Shown piece by piece: positions 1-7,837 of a stretch of 63,271 nt of DNA; position 1 is the stretch's first letter; every line of letters starts with the position of its first letter. Origin of the DNA: Metasolibacillus sp. GTDB lineage: Bacteria; Bacillota; Bacilli; Bacillales_A; Planococcaceae. The notes beneath the pieces were generated by a model. It searched no databases and had not been told where the DNA came from. It saw nothing but the letters and a program-made list of their open reading frames with translations. The position numbers were made by a program, and so were the translations under genes. The DNA lies in contig NZ_JAMBIZ010000019.1 in NCBI RefSeq assembly GCF_025291715.1, positions 1-63,271 on the forward strand, given 5' to 3'.

Positions 1-60
1 CGTTTGAAACAAGAGGTAGACATTCTAAAAAAGGCTATGACCATATTCGCGCAAAAATAG
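1..60 (+). CDS. IS3 transposase OrfA, C-terminal end (partial)
   Basis: Frame 1 reads RLKQEVDILKKAMTIFAQK and then TAG at 58-60. This is the leucine-zipper tail typical of IS3-family OrfA (the helix-turn-helix protein that is fused to OrfB by frameshifting). Only 19 residues are in the window. The run CAAAAATAG at 52-60 allows the AAA codon at 55-57 to slip back one base into the OrfB frame, where the reading frame is already open. Confidence 0.8.
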   Translation, partial: RLKQEVDILKKAMTIFAQK

Positions 61-935
61 ACGACCAAGAACTCATCGATCACATTGAAAAAGAAAGCGA
101 GCATCAACCTGTTCAGTTGATGTGTCGCGTATTAAAGATGCCAAAAAGCACGTATTATCAATCGTTTCACAAGAAGCCAAACAGCTATCATGTTGCCAAT
201 GAAAAGCTTTTAGTCCGCATTCGTGCGATCCACGCAGACAGTGATGGACGGTACGGGGCACCGAAGATCTTTGCCATCTTAAAGCAAGAAGGCTACACCG
301 GCAGTATGGATCGCGTACAGCGCATTATGAAACACGCAGGCATCCGTTCGAACATCGTAAAAAAGTATAAACCGGCTTCATCTAGCGTTCCTGTGGAAGA
401 ACGTGAAAACGTACTGGAACAGGATTTCACAACCGAAACCATCAATGAAAAATGGGTGGCTGATATTACGTATATCCATACCGTTCAGGACGGTTGGTGC
501 TATTTGGCGTCGGTACAAGATTTACACACAAAAAAGATTGTGGGCTATAAGTTTGGGCGCCGTATGACGGTGGACCTTGTTTTAGACGCGCTCGAAAACG
601 CCGTGATGGCCCAACAGCCCGCACCAGGTTTGATTTTGCATACCGATTTAGGGACGCAATATACAAGTGAGGATTTTCGAAAAAAGCTAGAACAGCATGG
701 CATCACGCCTTCTTACAGCCGTAAAGGTTGTCCGTATGATAATGCGTGCATTGAATCGTTCCATGCGACGCTGAAAAAAGAAGAAGTTTATCGCACGCGC
801 TACGCCAATTTTGAGGCAGCCCGTATCGCGCTTTTCCGCTACATTGAAGGCTGGTACAACCGCAAGCGAATTCATGGCAGCATTGGCTATTTATCGCCAG
901 ATGCCTTTGAAAAAATCTGTCGTGCCGTAGCGTAA
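57..935 (+). CDS. IS3-family transposase OrfB (DDE integrase core)
   Basis: The catalytic half of an IS3 transposase. The integrase core is visible as WVADITYI (first Asp), LHTDLGTQYTS (second Asp) and NACIESFHATLKKE (Glu), followed by the usual YNRKRIHGSIGYLSP C-terminus. The first ATG in frame is at 117, but the frame is open back to 57 and encodes IDDQELIDHIEKESEHQP, which belongs to the protein. Expression is therefore expected as an OrfAB fusion by -1 frameshift at about 54-57 rather than from 117. The frame is intact to its TAA, so the element may still be active if its left part is intact. Confidence 0.85.
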   Translation: MDDQELIDHIEKESEHQPVQLMCRVLKMPKSTYYQSFHKKPNSYHVANEKLLVRIRAIHADSDGRYGAPKIFAILKQEGYTGSMDRVQRIMKHAGIRSNIVKKYKPASSSVPVEERENVLEQDFTTETINEKWVADITYIHTVQDGWCYLASVQDLHTKKIVGYKFGRRMTVDLVLDALENAVMAQQPAPGLILHTDLGTQYTSEDFRKKLEQHGITPSYSRKGCPYDNACIESFHATLKKEEVYRTRYANFEAARIALFRYIEGWYNRKRIHGSIGYLSPDAFEKICRAVA

Positions 936-975
936 ACTTGGGTGATCGAAATCCCCACCCCCAACATTTTTGTTT

Positions 976-1082
976 GGCAACATCCGTATCTTTTTCGCTC
1001 TACATCCCAAGTAGGCGGTCAAAGGCTCTTTTCACTTTGACGGGCTACTTGGGATGTGGAACAATCCACTCGGGATGTTGCC
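976..1082. repeat. Nested long hairpin in the IS 3' region
   Basis: Three inverted repeats nest on one axis: GGCAACATCC (976-985) with GGATGTTGCC (1073-1082), ACATCCCAAGTAG (1002-1014) with CTACTTGGGATGT (1045-1057), and GTCAAAG (1018-1024) with CTTTGAC (1035-1041). It sits between the orfB stop and the right end. It may stop transcription running through the element, but there is no T-run, so this role is inference. Confidence 0.7.
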
Positions 1083-1133
1083 CCAAGAAAAAACTTAGGT
1101 AGAATGTGTCCAAAAACTTGACGTAGATCCAAG

Positions 1134-2598
1134 ATTTTATAAGAACTAAGTGGTTTTTAAAGAGCAAATCATCATTTGTGATTGTTTTATTTTCTAGTAT
1201 TTTATAAGAACTAAGTGGTTTTTAAAGATTATTCAATTTACAATAGATTGGAGATGATAAAATTTTATAAGAACTAAGTGGTTTTTAAAGGTTAGTAGAA
1301 GAGAGCGTGAAGTCATATGAACTACGATTTTATAAGAACTAAGTGGTTTTTAAAGTTTCTTTGAATATTGTGAACTACTTCATCGTAGGTAATTTTATAA
1401 GAACTAAGTGGTTTTTAAAGTAATTGACCAAGTGCAAGCGGCTGTTGATCCAGTGGGAATTTTATAAGAACTAAGTGGTTTTTAAAGGTTGTAGCGTCCG
1501 GTGCATCATCATGCTTGTTCTTACATTTTATAAGAACTAAGTGGTTTTTAAAGTTCGTTAAAAAGTCTTGGTAACTATTAATGCCTTGCATTTTATAAGA
1601 ACTAAGTGGTTTTTAAAGGCTTGTATTAGTTTTTTACAGTTTCGCCAAGCTCCATTTTATAAGAACTAAGTGGTTTTTAAAGGTTCATCAACCGTAACGC
1701 CATCTAATAGCGTTTTTAATTTTATAAGAACTAAGTGGTTTTTAAAGAATTGTGCTGACTGCATTAAAGCGGCCACAAAACTAAATTTTATAAGAACTAA
1801 GTGGTTTTTAAAGGGAAACGCTCTAAAAAAGATGCTATAAAAATGTCAGTATTTTATAAGAACTAAGTGGTTTTTAAAGAAAGATGAGAGACAAGCAGCT
1901 ATTTTTTGGGAAAAAATTTTATAAGAACTAAGTGGTTTTTAAAGGTCAGATAGAAGGACAGCCCGAATAGAAAATCTAAAAATTTTATAAGAACTAAGTG
2001 GTTTTTAAAGACATTTACCGATTACGTAACAGAGGCGGACGAACAACTATTTTATAAGAACTAAGTGGTTTTTAAAGCTACATCATCACTGTGGACGGCA
2101 AATGAAAATTCACATTTTATAAGAACTAAGTGGTTTTTAAAGGTGGATGGCAACCAATGACCAGGTGAAATTGTAATCATATTTTATAAGAACTAAGTGG
2201 TTTTTAAAGCCTGTAGGACAATTGACGAGATATTATGCTTATAAATTTTATAAGAACTAAGTGGTTTTTAAAGGTTGTATTAGTGAGCTGTACGGAATAA
2301 CCCAATTTATTTTATAAGAACTAAGTGGTTTTTAAAGACTTTCTTCTGGCGTTGGGCCATAAAGCGTTTCACCATTTTATAAGAACTAAGTGGTTTTTAA
2401 AGGAACTTTACAGAGAAATTGCACAATCGTTTAATCAAATTTTATAAGAACTAAGTGGTTTTTAAAGTCTCTCGGATTTTCCGGCTTTGGTTCTTCCGGT
2501 TCCATTTTATAAGAACTAAGTGGTTTTTAAAGACAGGATATTCGACATTACTAACTAAGGCAAAGATAAATTTTATGAAGAATAAGGGATTCATGTAT
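1134..2598 (+). CRISPR. CRISPR array 1: 22 perfect repeats, one decayed terminal repeat, 22 spacers
   Basis: A 29-nt repeat begins at 1134, 1199, 1262, 1327, 1392, 1459, 1525, 1590, 1654, 1719, 1785, 1851, 1916, 1982, 2049, 2114, 2181, 2245, 2309, 2374, 2439 and 2504. It starts ATTTTATAAG, has the core ACTAAGTGG and ends TTTTTAAAG. All 22 copies read identical. A degenerate copy (about 18 of 29 matches) at 2570-2598 closes the array. Spacers are 34-38 nt. Decay at the right end, and the repeat orientation shared with the leader-bearing arrays at 4487 and 4925, place the leader end on the left, where an IS3 element now sits. The repeat resembles type I-B repeats of clostridia (recalled, not searched). 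No cas gene is in the window. Confidence 0.97.
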
Positions 2599-2643
2599 AT
2601 TTTGGATTAACAAAGATGGGGTTAGTACAACTAAATTTTAACA

Positions 2644-2679
2644 AAAACACACAAACCCTATAATTGGCTTGTGTGTTTT
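2644..2679. terminator. Bidirectional terminator between array 1 and ackA
   Basis: AAAACACACAA (2644-2654) pairs with TTGTGTGTTTT (2669-2679). The stem ends in T-runs on both strands and lies just past the ackA stop, so it probably ends ackA transcription on the minus strand and any CRISPR transcript on the plus strand. Confidence 0.75.
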
Positions 2680-2691
2680 CTTTATATCCCT

Positions 2692-3885
2692 CTACAGCCC
2701 AGCTAACCGAACAACATCACGTGCAATCATCACTTCTTCATTTGTTGGAATAACGATGACTTTAACAGGTGAGTGTGGATAGCTGATAAATTGCTCTTTG
2801 CCACGCACGTTATTCAAAGCAGGGTCCCAATAGACACCCATAAATTCAAGCCCATGTAGAATACGAGCACGTGAGGCAATATCATTTTCCCCGATACCAG
2901 CTGTAAAGATGATGGCATCGACACCAGACATACGAGCAGCATAGGAGCCAATGTATTTGTGAATGCGATTAGCGAATACTTCTAGTGCTATAATGGCACG
3001 CTCATCGCCTTCTTCAGCAGCTGTTGATAAATCGCGTAGGTCGCTTGATAAACCTGATACACCAAGCATCCCACTTTGCCTATTTAAAATATCAAGAACT
3101 TCATCCACTGTTTTTCCTGTTTTCTCCATAATAAATGGAATTAAAGCAGGGTCAATGTTACCAGAGCGTGTTCCCATCGCAACACCAGCAAGTGGAGTAA
3201 AGCCCATCGATGTATCAATTGATTTTCCACCTTCGATTGCCGCAATACTTGCGCCATTGCCAAGATGACAGGAAATGAGACGAAGATTTTCAATTGGACG
3301 TCCTAATAATTCTGCCGCACGTTCAGCGACATATTTATGCGATGTGCCGTGGAAGCCATACTTTCGGATGCCATACTTATCGTAAAATTCATAAGGTAAA
3401 CTATACAAGAATGATTTTTTTGGCATCGTTTGATGGAATGCTGTATCAAATACTGCAATCGCTGGTATATCTGGTAATACTTTATGAAAAGCATGAATCC
3501 CAATGATATTAGCTGGATTATGCAGTGGTGCTAAGTCAGATAGCTCTTCAATTTCTGCGAGCACCGTATCATCGATGATGACAGAATCATTAAATTTTTC
3601 ACCACCATGTACGACACGATGACCGACACCATCAATTTCGTTTAATGATTGGACAATACCGTTTGTAATGAGCTTAGCTAATAACATTTGAACTGCAACA
3701 GTGTGGTCTGGGATATCTACTACTTCTGTGTCAGTTGTACCATCTAGGTTAGTAATCGTAAATATGCTATCTGTCAACCCAATTCGTTCAACAAGTCCCT
3801 TTGTAAGTACAGTTTCCTGTGGCATTTCAAATAGTTGAAATTTTAGTGATGAGCTGCCTGCATTGATTGCGATTATTTTAGACAT
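2692..3885 (-). CDS. ackA: Acetate kinase
   Basis: Interconverts acetyl phosphate plus ADP and acetate plus ATP in the cytoplasm; the overflow-metabolism step after phosphotransacetylase. The 397-residue protein starts [16 protein letters not shown], the phosphate-1 motif of the acetate kinase/ASKHA family, and carries [25 protein letters not shown] and the adenosine motif [10 protein letters not shown]. Full family length. The start at 3885 is chosen because a strong AGGAGG lies just upstream (about 3891-3897); a longer frame back to 3960 adds 25 residues without family similarity. It is a single-gene unit with a CRE at 3935-3948, expected to link it to CcpA control. Confidence 0.97.
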   Translation of the reverse strand: MSKIIAINAGSSSLKFQLFEMPQETVLTKGLVERIGLTDSIFTITNLDGTTDTEVVDIPDHTVAVQMLLAKLITNGIVQSLNEIDGVGHRVVHGGEKFNDSVIIDDTVLAEIEELSDLAPLHNPANIIGIHAFHKVLPDIPAIAVFDTAFHQTMPKKSFLYSLPYEFYDKYGIRKYGFHGTSHKYVAERAAELLGRPIENLRLISCHLGNGASIAAIEGGKSIDTSMGFTPLAGVAMGTRSGNIDPALIPFIMEKTGKTVDEVLDILNRQSGMLGVSGLSSDLRDLSTAAEEGDERAIIALEVFANRIHKYIGSYAARMSGVDAIIFTAGIGENDIASRARILHGLEFMGVYWDPALNNVRGKEQFISYPHSPVKVIVIPTNEEVMIARDVVRLAGL

Positions 3886-3934
3886 AGGTTTCCTCCTGAG
3901 ATTAAATAAATTTATTTTATAATAGAGATTGACA

Positions 3935-3948
3935 AGATAACGCTTACA
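3935..3948 (-). promoter_or_regulatory. Catabolite response element (CRE) upstream of ackA
   Basis: On the minus strand the sequence is TGTAAGCGTTATCT, matching every defined position of the CcpA consensus TGWAARCGYTWNCW. It lies 50-63 bases upstream of the ackA start and directly before a candidate -35 TTGTCA (3929-3934). In Bacillus subtilis ackA is activated by CcpA from such an upstream site, so activation is inferred here. Confidence 0.8.
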
Positions 3949-4302
3949 GAAACCCATCATTTTGTGGCAACTATTTTGTCAACGTCCGCTTCGTTTAGTG
4001 TATCATTTTTTACACGAATAATGGTGAGAATATTCGATAAAATTCAGAGCATTTTGGCTGAGTATAGGCAAGAAGCTATGGTTGTTTTGATTGTACAAAT
4101 AGATAGGGGTATTTCAGCTATATTATTCAATTTGTTTAGGTAAAATACTAGCAAAATTTTCTTATATGCAACGAGGGGTGCGTGTAACTAGCTGAATATA
4201 AAAAAACAATACAAATACTTAAAGAATCTCAAATTGGACTAGGTCAGCTCAAAAATATTCTTATATTCACGAGAAAAGCAGAATTCTTCTAACTTTTTAT
4301 TA

Positions 4303-4486
4303 AATTGCAGTGAATCATTTAATCATTAAAGTTAATTCAATACATGCTGTATCTAGCCTCTCGACACTTTTACTTGTTAGCTTAATATCACGATTGCTGA
4401 TTGACTGCAAACTCGCTTAAATTTCTGTTAAACAAACAACTGAAAAACATTGGAAAATAAGGGTTTATTTATTATGATGAAGGTGT
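4303..4486 (+). promoter_or_regulatory. CRISPR leader copy A
   Basis: AT-rich leader-like stretch immediately before array 2. It shares blocks in order with the stretch before array 3: GCAGTGAAT (4307 and 4745), CGATTG-TGATTGACTGCAAA (4391 and 4829) and ATTATGATGAAGGTG just before the first repeat. Both blocks sit the same distance from their array (180 and 96 bases), so the copies are colinear. Leader function is inferred from position and conservation. Confidence 0.75.
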
Positions 4487-4580
4487 GTTTTTAATTAACT
4501 AAGTGGAATGTAAATTTAGAAACACAATATGAAACATATGTAACGGATCATATTTTTAATTGACTAAGTGGAATTTAAAT
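4487..4580 (+). CRISPR. CRISPR array 2: two repeats, one spacer
   Basis: 29-nt repeats at 4487-4515 and 4552-4580 share TAAGTGGAAT and end TAAAT; the second differs at several positions, as a leader-distal terminal repeat does. The single 36-nt spacer is at 4516-4551. The repeat is related to, but not identical with, that of arrays 1 and 3 (common core CTAAGTGG). It follows leader copy A directly. A minimal array, either newly started or collapsed. Confidence 0.8.
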
Positions 4581-4740
4581 GAAATTAATTAGAATAATTT
4601 TGTTGTTTTCAGCAACTTTCCTTTCTCCGTTATCTAACATGAATTCCAATACAATTGGAATTTTTCATCAAACTTTTTTTGAAGATGTCCAATAGATATC
4701 TATTAACTAACTACTCCGAATAATCTGCCATTTTGAACTA

Positions 4741-4924
4741 ATTTGCAGTGAATGATTTTTGCAGTAAAAGTAGCTTAATGCATGTTACACCTAGCGTTAA
4801 GGCACTTTTATTCAAAAAGTAAATATCTCGATTGTTGATTGACTGCAAAGTTGACAAAATTATTATTATATAAAACACCATCAACCATTGAAAAATAAAG
4901 GTTTTTTCATTATGATGAAGGTGG
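4741..4924 (+). promoter_or_regulatory. CRISPR leader copy B
   Basis: Second copy of the leader, 438 bases downstream of the first, with matching blocks at 4745, 4829 and 4910-4924 and no net insertion or deletion between blocks. It leads directly into the first repeat of array 3. Confidence 0.75.
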
Positions 4925-5146
4925 GTTTTACATTAACTAAGTGGAATATAAATAGCAGCGACACTGTAAAAATCCGTTCTCTTGCTTGTTTTACATTAAC
5001 TAAGTGGAATATAAATAATTTGACAATTAAGTTATCTATTATGTATGTAACAGTTTTACATTAACTAAGTGGAATATAAATGGTGAACCTATTAGTAACA
5101 TGTGCTGGCGTGCTATTGTTTTACATTAACTAAGCGGAACATAAGT
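4925..5146 (+). CRISPR. CRISPR array 3: four repeats, three spacers
   Basis: 29-nt repeats at 4925-4953, 4988-5016, 5053-5081 and 5118-5146, beginning GTTTTACATTAACTAAGTGG. The first three are identical; the last carries three substitutions (AAGCGGAACATAAGT end), marking the leader-distal terminus. Spacers are 34, 36 and 36 nt. Direction is left to right, the same as arrays 1 and 2. Confidence 0.92.
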
Positions 5147-5298
5147 TTATAAAAACAATAATTGACTAATGATCAAGAAAGCGTCTTATACTAACAATTC
5201 CCACCATAACACTATTCATTAAAATCCCCAAAACTTTTTATACTTTTATGTAACTTTTTAGGTGGCTGTTACGTCTAAGGTATAAAGGAGGGCTGATT

Positions 5299-5721
5299 AT
5301 GAAGAAGTTGCTTTTGGTCGTTGCTTGTAGTTGGGTGTTGGCTGGTTGTGTGACGCAGCAGGTGGCTGTGCCGCATAATACATATCATTTTTTTGCGGAG
5401 GATATTGTGTCAAAGACGCGCAAAGGGATTGATAATGTGGAGCGCTTTTATGCGTTTTTCGATAATGTGGAAAATGGCAAGCGCGATCAGGTGAGGATTG
5501 TTGAGCAGACGGTTGAAGGGAAGCCGATTTATGTCGATGTTCGACATCACAATCATCAAATTGATTTAAAGATTGATTATTCGAAAGATACATATAGTGA
5601 TGAAAAGATGATTGCGACGACTTGTAATCAGCTGAATGCGATTGAGGTGGAAAGTCGGACGGATTATTATGTAAGTGATTGCTCAGATGAAGAGCAGTAT
5701 ATTATTTTCTCGGATTATTAA
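5299..5721 (+). CDS. Small lipoprotein of unknown function
   Basis: A 140-residue protein with a lipoprotein signal: MKK, a hydrophobic run and lipobox LAGC with the acylated Cys at residue 17. The mature part is hydrophilic, rich in Asp, Glu, His and Tyr, and ends in an acidic CSDEEQYIIFSDY tail. Expected on the outer face of the membrane. AAAGGAGGG lies just ahead of the ATG. I recognise no family. It stands alone after the CRISPR region and is separated from the next, convergent gene by a strong shared terminator. Confidence 0.8.
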   Translation: MKKLLLVVACSWVLAGCVTQQVAVPHNTYHFFAEDIVSKTRKGIDNVERFYAFFDNVENGKRDQVRIVEQTVEGKPIYVDVRHHNHQIDLKIDYSKDTYSDEKMIATTCNQLNAIEVESRTDYYVSDCSDEEQYIIFSDY

Positions 5722-5727
5722 GGGGAG

Positions 5728-5757
5728 GGTGTGTGAACAGCGTTTTGTTCACACACC
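5728..5757. terminator. Bidirectional terminator
   Basis: GGTGTGTGAACA pairs with TGTTCACACACC around the loop GCGTTT, followed by TGTTTTT. It overlaps the stop codon of the convergent membrane-protein gene and serves both genes. Confidence 0.85.
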
Positions 5758-6768
5758 TGTTTTTAATTGCTCGATAAATGCTGGTGCATCATCAACTTTA
5801 ATAGCGATTTGATGATAATGCTTTTCGATGCCAAATGGCAAAGTAACCGTAATGGGCTTTTCGCAATAAAGGAGAACGCTTGGTTTTCCTGCTTCAAAGT
5901 CTTTGACGATAAATTGTGCGATATCCTTTGGCAGCTTTTCTTCCGAGACATTTGTCGTCATTTGTGTGATTTGGCTTAGTGGAATTTTTGCACGTTTCAT
6001 TAAGCCGAGTGATACATAAAGCGCTCCGTTGCGAATTTGAGCAGGATTTAAGCGCATTGCCTGTAAATCTGCTAGGAAAAATAGCACTGAATAGATATTG
6101 AGCGCAAGTAAAATAACAGACACAATCGGATATTTGCTGTGCAGCCACCAATGGATGCCTAATGTTTCAATGACGATGGCATGGATCATCATGAGTTGAA
6201 AGGCGACATAGCTCGTTTTTTTATGCAGCGTGTAGCCAGCAGGAGCCTGTTGACGCCAGCTAAATAAGGCATAGTAAAACATCAGCAGCTCTGAGCACAG
6301 AACGTGAAGCATTGGGCGTCGCTTGATATGCTGATCGACAGCCTGTGGAAAAGCAAACAACAGCGGCATATCGCTTGTGCGTGTCGATTTAATAATTTTT
6401 GGTAAGTACAAAATAAAGGAGCTAATGACTAGCATCTCAAAAGCAACAATAATGATTTCAGCAGCGATGCCAAACGCTGTAAAGCTTGAATAGGGTGCTA
6501 GCATCGTTTGCGGGATGATAAGACGGGCTAGTACACAGCCTACTGCCATTAAGCCGATCATTAATTTTATGCTAAATTTCTTTTTGGCTAGCATAAAAAC
6601 GAGTGGTGCAATGATGATGAAATCAATTAATGAGCCAAGGACAACACCGTTCGATTCTTGCGGGATAATCGTATGCCCAAACGATGTGCTATAGAGCATC
6701 ATATTTGTCAATAGAACGAGCATTAAAAATAGCCAGAGCCAGTTTTTTCTTGTCTGTAATATAGTCAC
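5749..6768 (-). CDS. Polytopic membrane protein, unknown function
   Basis: About 339 residues with roughly eight hydrophobic segments (for example LWLFLMLVLLTNMMLY, LIDFIIIAPLVFML, AAEIIIVAFEMLVISSFILYL) and a hydrophilic C-terminal domain of about 90 residues that is probably cytoplasmic. Similar Bacillaceae proteins have sometimes been labelled beta-carotene monooxygenase; I see no oxygenase motif and do not use that name. The GTG at 6768 is preferred because AAGGAG sits 9 bases ahead; a TTG at 6777 overlaps that site. Monocistronic. Confidence 0.75.
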   Translation of the reverse strand: MTILQTRKNWLWLFLMLVLLTNMMLYSTSFGHTIIPQESNGVVLGSLIDFIIIAPLVFMLAKKKFSIKLMIGLMAVGCVLARLIIPQTMLAPYSSFTAFGIAAEIIIVAFEMLVISSFILYLPKIIKSTRTSDMPLLFAFPQAVDQHIKRRPMLHVLCSELLMFYYALFSWRQQAPAGYTLHKKTSYVAFQLMMIHAIVIETLGIHWWLHSKYPIVSVILLALNIYSVLFFLADLQAMRLNPAQIRNGALYVSLGLMKRAKIPLSQITQMTTNVSEEKLPKDIAQFIVKDFEAGKPSVLLYCEKPITVTLPFGIEKHYHQIAIKVDDAPAFIEQLKTGV

Positions 6769-6867
6769 ATGGAACAACTCCTTTTAATTTTCATTATACT
6801 GGAAATGAAATGACTAGCCAAACGTGATATAGTGTGAAGGAAATATATCATGTTAAAGGGTGAGAGA

Positions 6868-7509
6868 ATGGCTTATTTTCCTGCGTTACTAAACATTGAA
6901 AATAAAAAAGTAGTCATTGTTGGTGGAGGGAAGGTCGCGACGCAAAAAGTGAGGTCGTTATTACCAGCAAAGGCGCACATCTACATCATTAGTCCAAAGC
7001 TGACAGAGGAGCTTGTAGCATATGTAAAAGCGGGACATGTTATATGGCATGAGAAAATGTTCGAGCCACCTGATGTGAATGAAGCTGTGCTTATTTTTGC
7101 GGCAACAGATAGCAAAGCAGTAAATGAGGCGGTAGAGGCGGCGACATCACCATGGCAGCATCTATCGCGCGTCGATGCGAAAGGGCGAAATGATTTTATT
7201 ACACCTGCCGTTATCCGACGTGGTGATTTAGTATTGGCCATTTCGACTTCAGGGGCTAGTCCGGGCTATACAAAAAAGCTAAAAAAGGAGCTAGAGACAC
7301 AGTTTGATGATAGCTATGCACAATACATTGAATTTTTAAAGCATTGTCGCACGCAAATTATTCATCATGTAACAGAGCCTACTGCTAAGCGCTATGCCTT
7401 AAAGGAAACGCTGCGACCAGAGCTATTCGATTGGTTAGCTAAAGGCGATATCGCACGCTGTGAGGCCTTTTTACAAAATTTGTTAGACGAAAATAGAGGG
7501 CATATCTGA
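6868..7509 (+). CDS. ylnF: Precorrin-2 dehydrogenase (siroheme synthesis)
   Basis: NAD-dependent oxidation of precorrin-2 to sirohydrochlorin, the middle step of siroheme formation. The Rossmann motif VVIVGGGKVATQKV is at the N-terminus and the family signature AVIRRGDLVLAISTSGASPGYTKKLKKELE follows in the middle; 213 residues, like Bacillus YlnF/SirC and the CysG N-terminal half. The methyltransferase and chelatase genes are not beside it. Start 6868 gives the usual distance to the glycine motif; an ATG at 6850 also has a possible ribosome site. The symbol is by family; sirC is an equivalent name. Confidence 0.88.
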   Translation: MAYFPALLNIENKKVVIVGGGKVATQKVRSLLPAKAHIYIISPKLTEELVAYVKAGHVIWHEKMFEPPDVNEAVLIFAATDSKAVNEAVEAATSPWQHLSRVDAKGRNDFITPAVIRRGDLVLAISTSGASPGYTKKLKKELETQFDDSYAQYIEFLKHCRTQIIHHVTEPTAKRYALKETLRPELFDWLAKGDIARCEAFLQNLLDENRGHI

Positions 7510-7531
7510 TTTTTTCAGATACGTCCTCTAT
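7493..7531 (+). terminator. Terminator after ylnF
   Basis: ATAGAGG-CATATCTGA pairs with TCAGATACGTCCTCTAT; the stop codon lies in the stem. The downstream T-run is weak. Confidence 0.55.
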
Positions 7532-7561
7532 GTATTGTTTCAGCAAGCTACAACCCATTCA

Positions 7562-7813
7562 TTAACTTTCGGCAATACTGTAAGCAAGTAATGTAATGTA
7601 GCCGATTACACAAATTGCAATGATGTTAAGTATGATTAGTAGCCATTTCAAGAAGCCTTTTTTGGCTTTGAATCCTAAAATGATTCCTAATAGAGGGAAC
7701 AAAAACATGGAAAGAAAATACGGCTTACCTAACGAAATTCCATTCAACATTGTAAAAAACAGAGCAACGAAGATGACGACAGTAGCAAGTGAAAAAACAC
7801 TATATTTGTTCAA
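7562..7813 (-). CDS. Small membrane protein, unknown function
   Basis: 83 residues with three predicted membrane segments (VFSLATVVIFVALFF, FLSMFLFPLLGIILGF, WLLIILNIIAICVIGYITLLA) separated by a short KAKKG loop. The start is TTG at 7811-7813, supported by AGGAGAGG a few bases upstream. It is the last gene of a minus-strand run with the next membrane protein and the ECF sigma/anti-sigma pair. No family recognised. Confidence 0.65.
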   Translation of the reverse strand: MNKYSVFSLATVVIFVALFFTMLNGISLGKPYFLSMFLFPLLGIILGFKAKKGFLKWLLIILNIIAICVIGYITLLAYSIAES

Positions 7814-7837
7814 ATAGGTTCCTCTCCTGAAAGTTAC

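Larger units (their letters stand above)
1..1131 (+). mobile_element. IS3-family insertion sequence, 3' part
   Basis: The window opens inside an IS3-type element: the end of orfA, a complete orfB reading frame, a long imperfect hairpin and a probable right end. The last 25 or so bases, about 1107-1131 (TGTCCAAAAACTTGACG and following), resemble the terminal inverted repeat of IS150-like IS3 elements and stop 2 bases before the first CRISPR repeat at 1134. The left end lies outside the window, so the inverted repeat pair and target duplication cannot be confirmed. The boundary at 1131 is inference; membership of IS3 is clear from the transposase. Confidence 0.8.

Noticed and set aside
1118-1146. 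Hybrid promoter from the IS3 end (TTGACG at 1118) into array 1
   Set aside because: A 17-base spacer lands on AAGAAC, and TATAAG in the first repeat is only 14 bases away; neither makes a credible -10.
1619-2308. Spacers at 1619-1653 and 2274-2308 share TTGTATTAGT
   Set aside because: A 10-base match at different offsets in 22 spacers is weak and the flanks differ, so I do not treat them as related.
3961-4300. Possible decayed cas gene between ackA and the CRISPR leaders
   Set aside because: No frame of useful length on either strand and no Cas motif recognisable in any short translation.
5749-6768. Beta-carotene 15,15'-monooxygenase annotation used for similar proteins
   Set aside because: The protein is a polytopic membrane protein with none of the iron-binding histidines of that enzyme family.
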